From: Argyresthia goedartella
Lineage: Eukaryota; Arthropoda; Insecta; Lepidoptera; Argyresthiidae
Assembly (NCBI GenBank): GCA_949825045.1
Contig: OX463806.1
Span: 40,200,208-40,264,207, forward strand
Direction: 5' to 3'
Length of the DNA stretch: 64,000 nucleotides
Shown piece by piece: positions 19,253 to 31,900 of the stretch (positions are counted from its first letter, which is position 1; every line of letters starts with the position of its first letter). Both the position numbers and the translations under genes were made by a program. The notes below the pieces were generated by a model. It searched no databases and was not told the origin of the DNA. It was given only the letters and a program-made list of their open reading frames with translations.

Positions 19253-20928
19253 CCTCCCTCCTTAAGAGCAGAATCACCTGATGAACAGTTATGATGATGA
19301 TCAGCGTGATTTGGCCAAAATCTCTGGAGACAATCTTTCTTAAGGTAAATTATAGCTAGACACAGAATAGTTAAAAACAGGAGCACATATAAAACAATAG
19401 TAGCAAGGCTAACTCTATTCACATACACTACATTGTGATTTTCACTATCACTAAAAGCGTTATTCTGTTTCACTACACGGGACAGGTAATTCAGCTCATC
19501 CAGGTTTACGTCTTCCATGTCGACTGCAGGTCCGCTGGAGCTGTCCTGACGCTTTAGGTCTGGTAACATGATGATTGGAACCCTCGCTCATACTGTCTAT
19601 AAAGGACCGTGCACGATGTAATTGGATTTCGTCTATATATACTTCACATGGTTCGTCTATAGACAATATGTATGTGCCGGTTATTGGTTGCCGTGTGACG
19701 TCAGTGTTACATCTCCTTGTCAGGATTGCTTTGTTTCTTGCATACAGGATCCAGCTGTTAGGTCCAATTGACTGCACCTTGGTAGCTTCGATGCGTATTG
19801 GGACTTGAAGACAGTGAGTTAGGTTGGTACCAAACCTCATGAGCTGTTCTATGCAGGTTTCCTTGGGATAGATGACTCGGTTTTCATTAGTGCATAGGAA
19901 CTGTTCTTCAGCTATGCGCCTGTATTGTTTCGCGATAGGTAAGTATGTGGAACCTCTTGCCAATAGGTAAGGATATTTAGGGATGATTACAAGGGTTTGA
20001 TTTTCAGGTTCATGGAAGATAGGTAAGGGATAGAGTTTAAAATAATTGTAAGTATTATTGTCAACCAAAGGTACTTCTAATATAAAAGTTATCTCTTTGC
20101 TCTTCGTGTAAGTTTTTACAGTAATAGTGTTTTCCAGTTAAATGAGATTTATCAAATTTGCTTTATACATTAAGTTTCAGATATTAGTTCGAGATGGTGG
20201 AGTAATTCTGTAGTCTCTACAATGGATTGATGTAAAACAGATATTTTTCTAAAGGCCAGTGCAGTTTCAATTTCACTTAACTTAATATAAATTGTACGAA
20301 AATTGCTTAAAAACAAGTTATATAATCCTAAAACATAGGTAGAGTAAATAGCGTTATTTTCTTTAGTGGCTATATCTTTAATCATACTTTCGACTCTTTT
20401 GAGTCGTCCATCTAACAATTTTGTACTGCTGTTAAGAGCATTAGTGCTATTTATGAAACTGTCCAAAACCTTGGTGATCAGGGTTAGCTTGTTTGACGTA
20501 GTAATCTGTTGAGATTTCATGTTAGAAATTATGGAGTCATATCTGATGGCGTTGCTATGGTCTAGGTTACCTGTAATAAGCTTTACTATGGAGCCTAGAG
20601 GGTCTAATATTCCTCGCTTAAAACGTTTAGTGGGTATCAACTGTTGAAATTTAAAAGAGGTTGTGTTACGTAAATACTCTACTTGTGTTTTTAATCCTAC
20701 AAATTCGTAAGTATATGGCTTATCGACATTAATTAAACTGTCAAATTCCTTATATTTTAAAATATTAAATTCTAAGTCTCGCTCTAATCCATTTGTGTCT
20801 AGAATCTTAATTATTGTCCACTTATCTTGTTGAACACAAGCTTGGCCTTCTTTCACAGGGAGGATGCCAGGGTTCTGGTCAGTCTTTTGAAGATGAAGGG
20901 CCAGACTGAGGTTCGTCACGGTCAGCAT
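19189..20928 (-). pseudogene. Errantivirus env (baculovirus F-like fusion protein), broken
   Basis: Env proteins of errantiviruses are membrane fusion glycoproteins related to the baculovirus F protein. The first frame (20,928-20,170) carries a furin-like site (RFKRG) followed by a hydrophobic, fusion-peptide-like stretch and heptad-rich helices. The second (20,068-19,496) carries the cysteine-containing ectodomain, and the third (19,569-19,189) a membrane anchor followed by a short basic, cytoplasmic tail. At least two breaks (near 20,070-20,170 and 19,500-19,570) interrupt it. Its start overlaps the end of pol. No functional product is expected from this copy. Confidence 0.75.
19253..19266 (-). 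other. Polypurine tract priming plus-strand synthesis
   Basis: The minus strand reads AAGGAGGGAGG just before the proposed LTR start. This is the expected position and composition of a polypurine tract. Confidence 0.55.
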
Positions 20929-21960
20929 GAGCCAACACCACCTGTGGATGGCGTTTCACGTTTTTAACAGGGACCTTAGAAGGTCTTTGTCCAACATTTA
21001 CCGGGATAATGTTTCTTTTAGTCTTGCCTGTTACGATAGCTTTTTGATAGCGGGGCTTGTCTTTACCTTTACGCGTGTTTACAACCTTAGCGAAAACTGG
21101 AGTTCCTTCAGGGAAGCTTTCCACGGTTTCACCTCCTTTCTTTACTCTAACTTTCGCCTTGTTTTCTAAAAGTTTTTGTGCCAGATGACTGTACAAATGC
21201 CGTGTTCGTTTGGCATGATCCCTTAAGAGTTGTTCGGTGTATTGTTTTTCAAATTCTACGTCAAAGATCTTTCCTGAATCTGTGTGACCAAATACTACTT
21301 CGAAAGGCGTCAGATTAGTGGCTGTATGTATAGTATGGTTAAAAGCCATTATGGAGTATGTCATTATGGACGCTGCGTCCGTACATTTCTGCTCATATTT
21401 TGCTAGTCAATATATCTCTATCAGGGTGGAATGAAATCGTTCAACAATACCCATTGAGTTGGAGTTGTTAGGGGTGCCTATGTGTAACTGAATTTTGCAC
21501 ATACTCATGAGTTCTTTCATGAGCCCATTGTTGAACTCGGAGCCGGGATCACAACTAATCTTTTTAGGTGTGCCGTAAAATGAGAAGTACTTAATCAAAG
21601 CGCGAGATACTTCAGGCTTAGACCTGTTGGTTAACTCAAACGCTTGTCCAAGTTTGCTAAATGCGTCCACAAGAGTCAGATAAGATTTTCCTTCGATAGA
21701 AAATAAGTCTACGAATACTTCCTGAAATGGAGCCTCTTGTGTTTGTGTCAGTTGTAAAATTGGTTTTATTGGGTGTCTTTCATATTTCATTTTCTACATG
21801 CTTCACAACCATTTAACACTGCTGATACTGTGTCTTGCATGTTATGCCAGAAATAGTTGCGGTGGATTCTCACGATTGTTTCTTTAATACCTCTATGACA
21901 GGTTTTACCTATGTGATGTTTAAGTATGACAGCTCTTTGTTCTTGATCATCCCCTATGAA
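20879..21960 (-). pseudogene. Errantivirus integrase
   Basis: Integrase joins retroviral-type DNA to the genome. The core frame (21,790-21,407) shows the three acidic positions in order: Asp in VFVDLFS, Asp in SCDPGSEF and Glu in GIVERFHSTL, with spacing near the canonical 35 residues between the last two. An N-terminal HHCC-like stretch is readable above 21,790 only in pieces. A stop just before 21,404 separates the core from the C-terminal segment (21,364-20,879), which ends in the basic tail typical of gypsy integrases. Confidence 0.8.
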
Positions 21961-22429
21961 CATCACTCTCTCAGTGCATTCAAAGAATGTAACTGCATCT
22001 CGCTTAAATAATTCTATGATAATGTTAGAAAACTGTTTCCTATGTTGTTCACATTCAAACCAGATGAAATATTTGGTTTTATTTTTGATGTATTCCTTTA
22101 AGAATTGTTTTACAAGATCGTTGTTATCTATTGGTAGGAAAATCTGTAATACCTTTTGTTTATCACGGATCCTGAACTTGTCATTCGTTTTTAAACCACA
22201 TATGTACTAGGATTTGATTCGGTTTGGTGTCAATTGCTTCATTTAATATGGGAATACCTAATGACTCTAGATCTCTAGCTGAATGAATGGTATTATCGCT
22301 TGAAGAGAGTGATGGTACAGGATAATGTTTTTCTTTGTCTTTTGAGGGTAACGAGTCAGGTATCGATACTGGTGAACTTACCGAGACGGTTTTTTCTTCG
22401 TCTGATATTGTGACCGTTGAAGAGGACTG

Positions 22430-23912
22430 TCTTCTTTTTCGTCGTCCATCGCGTTGATCTTTATGCGGGAAAGAGCGTCGGCGTTAGTGTTTTGCTTACC
22501 GTTTTTGTAGACTATATCGAAGTCGTAGTCCTGTAAACGTAGTCACCAGCGTGTCAACTTGCTGCTCGGGTCCTTGAGTGAGTGTAGCCACGCTAGGGGA
22601 CGATGGTCAGTGTATATTGTGTCCGTACAAATAGGTACGTGTCTAAAGTGTTTCGTAGCCCATACGATCGCTAGTAACTCACACTCGATCGTGCTGTAAC
22701 GGGATTCAGTATCTAAAAGATTCCTACTCGCGTACGCTACTGGTTTATCGCTTCCGACTGTACCTTGGGACAAGACTGCAACTAAAGCGGAGGCGGAGGC
22801 GTCAGTAGTGAGGATATATGGTTTATCTGCATCGGGATATTGAAGCAAAGGGGCATTAGTAAGAAGCTCCTTGCATTTGTTAAATGCGTCAATATAATCT
22901 TGGTCTATTGTAATTTTATTGCGTTTCTTGAGACAATTGGTTAATGGCTTCGTGATCTTCGCGAAATCTTTTATGAACCTGCGGTAGTATCCAATTAAGC
23001 CTAAAAAGCTCTTGATTTCTGTTGTGGTTTTCGGGATTGGGTAATTTAAGACTGCATGGACTTTATCTTTATTTGGCATAGGGCCATTAGGGGTTATGGT
23101 GTGTCCTAGGTAGAGGACCTCTTTCCTAAGGAATTCGGTCTTGTCAAGTTGTACTTTTAAGTTTGTGGCTCTGAGCCTATCAAAAACTGCTCTAAGCCTT
23201 TTTACGTGTTCTTCGAGGCTTTGGGAATATATTAGGATGTCATCAAGGTATACCATACAGTGTATGCCCTGAAGACCTCGCAATACATAGTCCATGGTTC
23301 TCTGAAATGTAGCTGGTACCGTTTTTAGTCCAAAAGGCATTCTACTAAATTCAAAGTGTCCGTGCTGGGTGGTAAACGCCGTTTTTCCCTATCTTCTTCC
23401 TTTACCTCTATCTGATGGTACCCGCTGGCCAGGTCGATAGTAGAAAAATAATTACTCTTTCCAAGTTTATCAAACATGTCCGTTATGTTGGGCAACGGAT
23501 ACTTATCGTCCACCGTTATTTCATTAAGACGGCGATAGTCGATCACCATCCTGTACTTAACTTCACCTGACGTGTCTAACTTCTTGTGTACCAGGTGCAC
23601 TGGTGCGCTCCAAGGTGAATGTGACTCCTGGATGACGTTTTGTTTTAATAATTTATCCACTTGTTGTTTTATTTCAGCTACCTGAGCAGGTGCCTGCCTC
23701 TATGGCTTTACATATATTGGGTCTTCGTTTTTGGTCCTAATAGTGAGCTTGACCTGGTTGGAAAATGACAAGGGTATCTTTTCACAGTAAAATATATCCT
23801 TGTACTCCTTAGAGAGTCTTTGAATATGCTCGCGTTCTTCCTCGTTCATATGTTCCATTCGCAGCTTATTCAGATTATTCGTTAGCATGTCATCCAGTTC
23901 CAGATCTTTCAT
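22430..23912 (-). pseudogene. Errantivirus reverse transcriptase and RNase H, broken
   Basis: The upstream frames contain the RT entry region (VIQESHSPWSAPVHLVHKK and YRMVIDYRRLN). The main frame (23,340-22,543) contains the palm motif MVYLDDILIYS, then the connection domain and RNase H (LTTDASASALVAVLSQG, the Glu in YSTIECELLAI, and YTDHRPLAW). Breaks seen: a stop near 23,698 after the pre-RT segment, a frame change near 23,325-23,345 within the RT fingers/palm, and a TGA at 22,540-22,542 in place of an expected Arg codon just after RNase H. The frame remains readable to about 22,430 beyond that stop. Confidence 0.85.
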
Positions 23913-24077
23913 ATCTACATCATTTATACTGAATAACTTACATTTGTTGTTGTTAAATCGACTGACTTTAAACGGACTTTTAATCGTTAAGTTGAATTCT
24001 TTTTCTGTAATATTCTGAATTACTGTGGTGGCATAGCCATTTTCTCAGGTTACAATAGCACTAGGCATACAAACGCC

Positions 24078-24500
24078 TTAATGAAACTGCACGTAATTCA
24101 TAATAGCTTTGCCTGAATACAGGTCTGTCGGTAGTTGCACTCGTTGTTCGGTGCGTGGTGAGATGATTATTTTGTATTGGGTCATGATACAATAGATCGA
24201 GATAGAAGTTGTACTCGTGTGAAGGATTTGGGATCCGATGTCTATTGTGGCTCCCAGCTCCTTTAATAAGTCCATACCTATCAATCCATCATATCGTTTG
24301 TCTACTTCAAACACATAAAAGTCCTGAATGTTCTGGGCAATGGTATATCTATTACCTCGTTGTGACTGCTAGTAGCATGTGGGTGCTTATTACTTCAAAT
24401 GGTTCATATCGCTTTTGAGCCTGATAGTATCAATCTGCTTTATGAGGACTTATGAAAGATCGGCCACTCCCAGTATCGATCATGAACTTTGCGTCTATTT
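24078..24500 (-). pseudogene. Errantivirus protease
   Basis: The retropepsin active site reads FMIDTGSGRSF near 24,455-24,490 on the minus strand. A stop follows a few codons later, and the second conserved part (YDGLIGMDLLKELGA) appears in the frame 24,314-24,078. So the domain is present but disrupted. Confidence 0.7.
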
Positions 24501-24548
24501 CAGGTAAGTATACAAATGGTAACTTAAGATTATTATTGTAGTTTAACG

Positions 24549-25134
24549 TTATTTTCTGGGGCTGTATTCCGAGGCTACTAAATGAAAATTTACATTTGCG
24601 TCGGACGTTTCTAAGTCAGTCTTCGTGTCGTTATTCTCACCTACGTAGTCACAATGTTGCGGCTCTACATAGTTGCATTCATCATTCTCGGGTATATACT
24701 CGCATGAGTCATCATGTGATTGAACTATTTCACCATCCACTTCAAGTTCGTTAAGTGGGAATTTCGGCCTTGCCGTTCGCATTGATACATCGTTATCTAA
24801 CTGTGGGGATTTGTATGTATTCTGAGGAGGTGTATACCCGAATTGCTGAGGTGGTCTATACCCTATCTGTTGAGGTGGTTTGTAACCAAACTGTTGCGGA
24901 GGCCTATATCCCAGCTGTATTGGTTGTTGAGGACCAGTTTTGCTGGCCAAACTGCTGTGGGCGGAAACCTGGTAGTTGTGGTATATAACCGAATGACCTA
25001 GGTTCTACCTGTGCGTTTGGGCGGAAGCCTGTATTTTGTGGCTGTACTCCAAACTGCCAAGGGCGGAATTGTTGTGGGGCATTGCTGATATTGGGAAATG
25101 AAGGTTTGAATCCGGATGATTGTGTTGTACTCAA
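24549..25134 (-). pseudogene. Errantivirus gag, carboxyl end only
   Basis: Two overlapping frames (25,134-24,904 and 24,950-24,549) encode a Pro/Gln/Phe-rich region with repeated PPQQFGY-type units, followed by an acidic stretch just before the protease. One frameshift separates them. No zinc knuckle is seen, as usual for errantiviruses. The matrix/capsid part of gag is missing at the truncation point. Confidence 0.6.
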
Positions 25135-25944
25135 GTTGGGTCTGTTCCGATGGTTAAAACTTTGTAAAAATATTATTATTACCCTAAGGCATATTTTCCT
25201 TCAGTCAACAATGCTTGAAATTCATGGTATTTGATCAAATAAACATGGAACATCACAAATTAAACTAACTGGTACTGTGTTTCCGATTTAGTGTGAAATT
25301 TCGGTATTTTACGTAAAAAATACAAAAGATGCAATAAAAAAAATAAAAATGGTTTTCGACTTAGACATGTTAGGATTAAAAATTTCGGAATTGTGTCAGC
25401 AATCACCCCTTTAAAGGATTGCACTTACCTTCCGAACATCCTGTATACAGGATGTGTATATGGCGAGTATTACCTAATTCTGTAGAGCCATAAACCAACC
25501 AATCAAAGAAAGTGTGCGCAATCCGAAATTGACGCTACCAAATATTTTCGTATACCTGTAAAGTCTGGATTTTCGTTTATCTGAGAATCTGTGCGACGAG
25601 ACTTGTGACCATAGATAACAATTACTTTGATTAGCCTGTGACGGAGGCCGATGTTGCATCGTCAGTCATTTAATAATATCTGCTTAAAACGGAGCGCACT
25701 AACAGCAGTTGTCAAACAAACTGGAATGAAATGACATGAAATATTGTTCAAATCGGACCGTCTGTCGCTGAAAATTTGAAACAAAAAAAAAACAAAAAAG
25801 CAAAGCAAGGAAATAGAGAAGAAATCAGTTCAAACTTTTAATAATGCATCATTTGCAAAGAAATGTATTTAATTTCTGTTTTCTAGGCATATTGTAAATT
25901 AATACATAGAGGTTCCTATAATAAATTCCCTTTAACCTGTAGAA
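25135..25944. other. Spacer and likely promoter/5'UTR of the ABHD13-type gene
   Basis: No errantivirus 5' LTR is found here. The A-rich tract at 25,780-25,800 and the AT-rich sequence after it precede the ABHD13 start codon, so a promoter probably lies in the last few hundred bases. No TATA or initiator element can be assigned with confidence. Confidence 0.3.
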
Positions 25945-28900
25945 ATGTATCACATCGTTCGAGTTATCCTCTACCGATTGTGGGTCGTTTCGTCAATAAC
26001 TTTATTTTCTAGTGTTGTTGTGTTTTGGATGTATGGAGTATTAACGGCTTTCGGAATCTTTGCCGTAGGCATTTCAGGTAAATAGATAGTCGCATTAAAT
26101 ATATAGGCTGGTTGGAAAGGTAGGAAAGGTGATAGGACAGCTTATCAAACTGATGTGGAAGATTCCGTCAAGGCCGGACCAAGTCATCATAGTGGAATAG
26201 TACAGTAATAACCTCCTCAAAATCAGGACTAATCTTCTACATACTCATACCAAAAAGAATAATGTATGTATAAATACCCAAACCCAGGGCAGACACCCAG
26301 CATGTGTGTGAGGGAGTTTATTTATGTCTGTGTTAGGGTTGTGGTTATGGTTGGGTTTCTGTTAATTCATTTATAATTTTGCTTCAAATAGAAGTAAAGG
26401 TTAGTAAGTTAGTTAGTACCTAACTACTATTCTTTGTTCATTTGACCATTGTCATAAAGTACAAATTTTTCTGAGAGATAGGGGCAAGGCCATCCCCCAT
26501 CTAGGATCATTAAATTTGTTTCCCAATATCCTTTTATCAACATATTTAGCTTTGATGTTTCCAGGTATATTGTACAGCGCACAAGACCTCCTCCTTTACC
26601 ATCCAAACGACCCACCCGACTCCAGAGTGTTTGTTCTACAACCCAGCAACTTCAAACTTCCTTATGAAAGTGTCAAGATTAAAAATAAAGATGGCTTCAA
26701 GATACACATGTTTTTTATAAAACAACCCAACAGCAGTCAAGTGCCTACAATGTTATTTTTCCATGGTAATGCCGGGAATATGGGACAGAGGTATACCCAT
26801 TTTGCTATTTAATCCTTTTGCTACACTGCTGGGCAGAAAATAAAAATAATGACATAACAATTAAAGCAAATTTTATGTTGTTTCCCCTCAAATACCTACA
26901 ATAAAATCTTTCATACTCTAGTTGATGTCAGTCATAAAAGTTCAGTTTTAGGGTTTACCCAAGTTTACAGGTTAAATCATTTGATTTTTATGAACAAAAA
27001 CCCACAACTGCTAACAGATAACAAATTAAGTATTTCACTATGTCAACTAAAAATTATATAAAGTTTCGTAGGATGTTTGGATACTTTTTCCAGCTTAATT
27101 TACCTAGCTAATTTATTACAGGTTATCCAATGTGTCAGATTTCTACCACAAGCTCAATGTGAATGTTCTAATAGTGGAGTATCGCGGATATGGTCTGTCA
27201 GAAGGTGCACCCTCTGAACGTGGTCTCTACATTGATGCCCAATGCGCATTGGACTATGTGTTGCAGAGAGATGACATTGATCATAAACTAATTGTATTAT
27301 TTGGTAGGTCTTTAGGTAAGTGAAAGTATTTTAAAAAAGTTGCTCATTTTCATAACAAATATTGGATGGCCTAAAAAGCAGAATCGCATAAATATTTCAC
27401 ATATGTATTTAGGGCATAGGCAAGATGTTTTTAGAAGCATCAGTGACAAGTTGCTTGATCATTTAATCCAACCTCTACCATGCTGGCTGTATAGTTTATC
27501 GCGGGCTGATTTTCCGCAACTCGACGACTTCAATTTGCGCCTATTTTGCGTGATGTCAGTTGAGGGCACTACTCCTGCCAACCAAGCTGTTTAATAACAA
27601 ATGCGGTCAAGTGCGAGTTGTATGATTCTGTACCATCGTCCAAGTACAACGCAATAGTTATAGTTATAGTTTATCGCGGGCTCTTTTCCGCAACTCGACG
27701 TCTTAAATTTGCGCCTATTTTGCGTAACGTGGGTTGGGGGCACTACTCCTGCCAACCCAGCTCTTGTAGGAAGCCTAGCAGACCCTTAATGTTGCCGACG
27801 ACTTTCTGGAGCGACCTCGGCGTCCCAAGGTGTGTTGCCTGGTAGATGGCCACGCCGGAACATTCCAACAGGATGTGGTTGGCTGTCTCCTCGACCTCCA
27901 TGCAAGCTCTGCACAGGGGGCTGTTCGTGACACCTAGTGTGTGCAAAGCGTGTCCAGTTATCGCTCCGGTTACCAAGCGAAGCTGTGGCCTCTTGAGCCT
28001 CAGAAGCTTACGCGAAAATCTGGTTCTGATCATCAGAAGCCTGCAAGCAAGCCAGACAGGCTTGCTTGCAGGTATCCAATGTTGACCAATAATGTTGGAG
28101 AGTTACTTTTGTCTGTTGTCGTAGGGTTTTCCTCAACCAGCTGAATGGCATTGGTATTATGGGTTCTGGTCCCTCCACCATCTGTTCCGAACCCAACCTT
28201 GCCAGTGCGTCGGCTGTGTCGTTGCCGCGCGAGCCACTGTATGCCTTTATCCATTGCAGCGTAACAATACTGTGGTTACATACCACTGACAGGGCTTGGT
28301 GACACTCTTATATAAGCCCAGAACTGATGGTGTTGCTTTGTATAGGGCTTGCAGAACTGCTTTGCTGTCGGATAGTATGCTATTCATGTAGGTGCTATTC
28401 GGACAGGTGCTGTTCGTGGACTACCTCCAACTTGGAGGTGTAGCTCAGTACCAAACAACCTGGGGGGGCGATAGTTGCCCAGATTGCGCCTTTTGGTGAA
28501 CATTATCATTTCCGTCTTATTTGGATTGACTGATAGTTCGTTTGTTGTGCACCAGCGTCCCACAATCCGCAGTGCTGCTTGGGAGACAGAACAACGCAAT
28601 AAAACATTTCCTATCCTTTTATTGTTATAATATTCTGTTGTGTTGCTCATTCTTTTTTGTTATAGTGTCAATATAATATCACCCTGTGAAATTTTTTACT
28701 TTCTCGCTATCACATGGTATGAGATATATGTCTATGGAAAGCTAAATGCGCGCCAGCGATACATTCCAATCACTTCAATTATATATGTCTGCGTAACCCT
28801 AAATGCGCGCTAGTGATACATTCCAATCACTTCAATTTTATTGGAGCCCATGCATTAACCTCTTGAATACCGGCTTTAACTAACGCCACTTTTCCACTAA

Positions 28901-31900
28901 AGGTTTTAAATTTCGTTACCATGACATAAGGTTCAAAATCGCGACCCGTCCCAACTACCCTTTGTTTTTGAGAAGTTAACGAGACGACTCTTACACTCTT
29001 CCTACTTGCATTGGAAGACAATGAAGGAGATACATTAATTAATTAAATCATTTTCACATTTTAGGTGGAGCAGTGGCCATTGATCTCGCCTCTCGACTTG
29101 ACTACAGGAACAAGATATGGGCGTTAATTGTAGAGAACACGTTTACTAGCATTCCAGATATGGCCAAGATAATACTCAAATGGAAATGTCTGCGGTGGCT
29201 GCCGCAGTTTGTTCATAAAAACAAGGTTGGTTAATTACGTATTTTGAAAGGTCCTATCTATGGCCATGTCGTGAAATTCTGGGTATCTGTCGTGGCCAAA
29301 TCATAGAATTGATCGTTTCATGAAATGGCCAACTGTTTCATGACCTGGCCGATCATTTCAAGAAATGAGTTTGATGAAACATGTGTTTTTAAAAGCATTT
29401 TTATTCAGTACTAAAGTACGATCGCGGGGCAGGAAGAATTTCGGTCATTAACCTGTTATTACCTGTCTCTGTCGCTCCCGCGTCTGTGCGAGCGTGACGT
29501 TAATATATTCAGGCGGAAGTTGTACTATCGTTTTTTTTTGTGATATACCAGTCGAACTAACACGAAGACGATTTGGGGCTTCGCTGCGCTCGCCCCCTAT
29601 AGTTTTCACCTAAGCTACCGCAGTGTTTCCCTCCGCCGCCGCCTCCATCGTGAAAATCAACTACAAATCGTCATCAGCGCCTCTAACGATTTTATTATTT
29701 TACGGTATGTTTACTAACGTTTACCACATCAGGAAATAGTCATGCATTTTGTTGTTCATATCTTGAAACGCTGATCACTCATTTATCTGGTTAGGCCATT
29801 TCATGATATGATCAGTTTAAGGTGGCTATGGCTAAATCATGAAATTGTTAAGGAAATTTTCAATCAAATAATGATATAGTCAATTCCAAGATATGATAAC
29901 GAAAGCCGCATTCTTACAAAACATGTGCATAATAAAAATCGGTCAAGGGAGAGTTGGATTCCCAAAGGAAGAGACAAATCATAAAAGAAAAACGATATTT
30001 GTATGGGGCCCCTTATTTTTTTTTAAATGCATGTACCTAATCTAGCCGTAAATTCTGTAACAAGGAAAATTGTTCCTATCCTAATAACCAATCGATAATA
30101 TTCATTACTTCCAAATCCACTGGACTGGACTGGAAAGCATATCAGAGATTGTCGGAGAAAATATAGTGTGAAAGCTGGGTTCGACGATGTATTCAAGGTC
30201 TTTGAAAGGATGGGTCATTTTTTGCCACTTCTCTACAGTGGTCCAATGTAGAGAAGTGGCAAAAAATGACGATTGCTAAGTATGTATATGTAAATGTCTA
30301 CAGTAATAAAGACATTTGGAATTTGGATCTGGGGCGGTTCTCTTTAAAGGACGTGGGATTGGGTGTTTTAGGTAGAGGGATCACTAATGATTTTTCCAGG
30401 CGGTGGGGAAGTGGTATTTCGAAAGAGAAACTTTATGGATATGAGTAATAGCCGATAGCAACTGAATTTCGTTCTGCTCTTGGTCGGTCTAATCTTATAC
30501 GAAACTTAAATGAGGTCGTGAAAAGAGAAAGGAGAGTTAACCTGACCATGGGTGGCCATCTTATCTAAGTTTGAAGTAATGATGATGTCAAGAAGAGACG
30601 GGGAATAGTGTGATTGGAAATGAGTGGCCTCAAGCGGCAGAATGTAGAAATTAAAATACTACTACTATGGATTTGATTTTAGCTGAACGGGAATTGTTTT
30701 TGATGAGTGTTAAAATCACCAAGAATAACAGTGTCGTCATAAAGTAGAGTTTGATCTTTGAGAAGGGCTTCAAAGGTGTTGAAGTAATCAATACGTAAGG
30801 AGGGGCTGTTGTTAAAATCACCAAGAATGAGAGTGTCGTCATAAAGTGGAGTAAGTTCGTTGAGAAGGGCTTCAAAGGTGTCGAAGTAATCAATACGTAA
30901 GGAGGGGCTGTTCTTAAAATCACCAAGAATGAGAGTGTCGTCATAAAGTGGAGAGAGTTCGTTGAGAAGGGCTTCAAAGGTGTCGAAGTAATCAATACGT
31001 AAGGAGGGGCTGTTCTTAAAATCACCAAGAATGAGAGTGTCGTCATAAAGTGGAGAGAGTTCGTTGAGAAGGGCTTCAAAGGTGTCGAAGTAATCAATAC
31101 GTAAAGAGGGGCTGTAAAGGACACCAAGCAGCAACTTATTGAGATGTAGAACAATTTGGAGAAAGAGATACGAAAGGAGGGTCTGTAAAGGACAACAAGC
31201 AGATTTGGTGCTGCTGTGATGTAGAACAATTTTGAGGAAGAGAAATTCTGCAGACTATTAGCTAGGAGATGTGCTGATCAACTTGCACGGAAAATCCGCA
31301 CGCAGGGAGATAGCGACACGTCCGTCTGCTTTCCCGATTTTTGTCATTCCTGTGTAGCCTGCAGCCTGGATGACAGTACATGGAGAAATGGAGTGTACGT
31401 TTCAGAGACAAGGGTATCATCCACACGCTGGTCACTGAGAGCTTTGAGGAGATCCGTGTAGCCGGTGATAATGCTTTGAGCATTCATATAAACTATATTG
31501 AGAGTTTACCCTGATCCACAAAAAAAAGTCCTGAGTTTAGAGGAACATGGTTCTCCCACAGAAGAGTTGTCGCTTTCCGCACTAATAAAATCTTTGCTCA
31601 AAGAGCACGAGAAGAAATATATGAATTCACAGTATAATAATAATACCTTGGATACTATTGACACACATTGATCTAGCCCCAAACTAGGAATCCCCGTATC
31701 TTGGGTACTAGACAAAGATACACATACTTATAAACAAACTTTCGACAAAAGAGGACCCCTCAAAAAATAAGAAAATTTTACAAAATAAGCAGGGGCTTCC
31801 TTCAATCAAATGAAAAATACTAGGACAAAGGGTAAGCCCCACTTAAATATTTCCCATCAAAACATGCAGGAGCTACCTGGCAAAGAACTTGTATTAGAAT

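Larger units (their letters stand above)
18900..25134 (-). mobile_element. Errantivirus (Ty3/gypsy with env), 5'-truncated and decayed
   Basis: On the minus strand the order is gag tail, protease, reverse transcriptase, RNase H, integrase, env and 3' LTR, the layout of insect errantiviruses such as gypsy and TED. The 5' LTR and most of gag are missing: sequence above 25,134 shows neither. Several stops and frame changes break gag-pol and env, so this is an old endogenous copy. The low-coordinate border of the 3' LTR is not defined. Confidence 0.8.
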
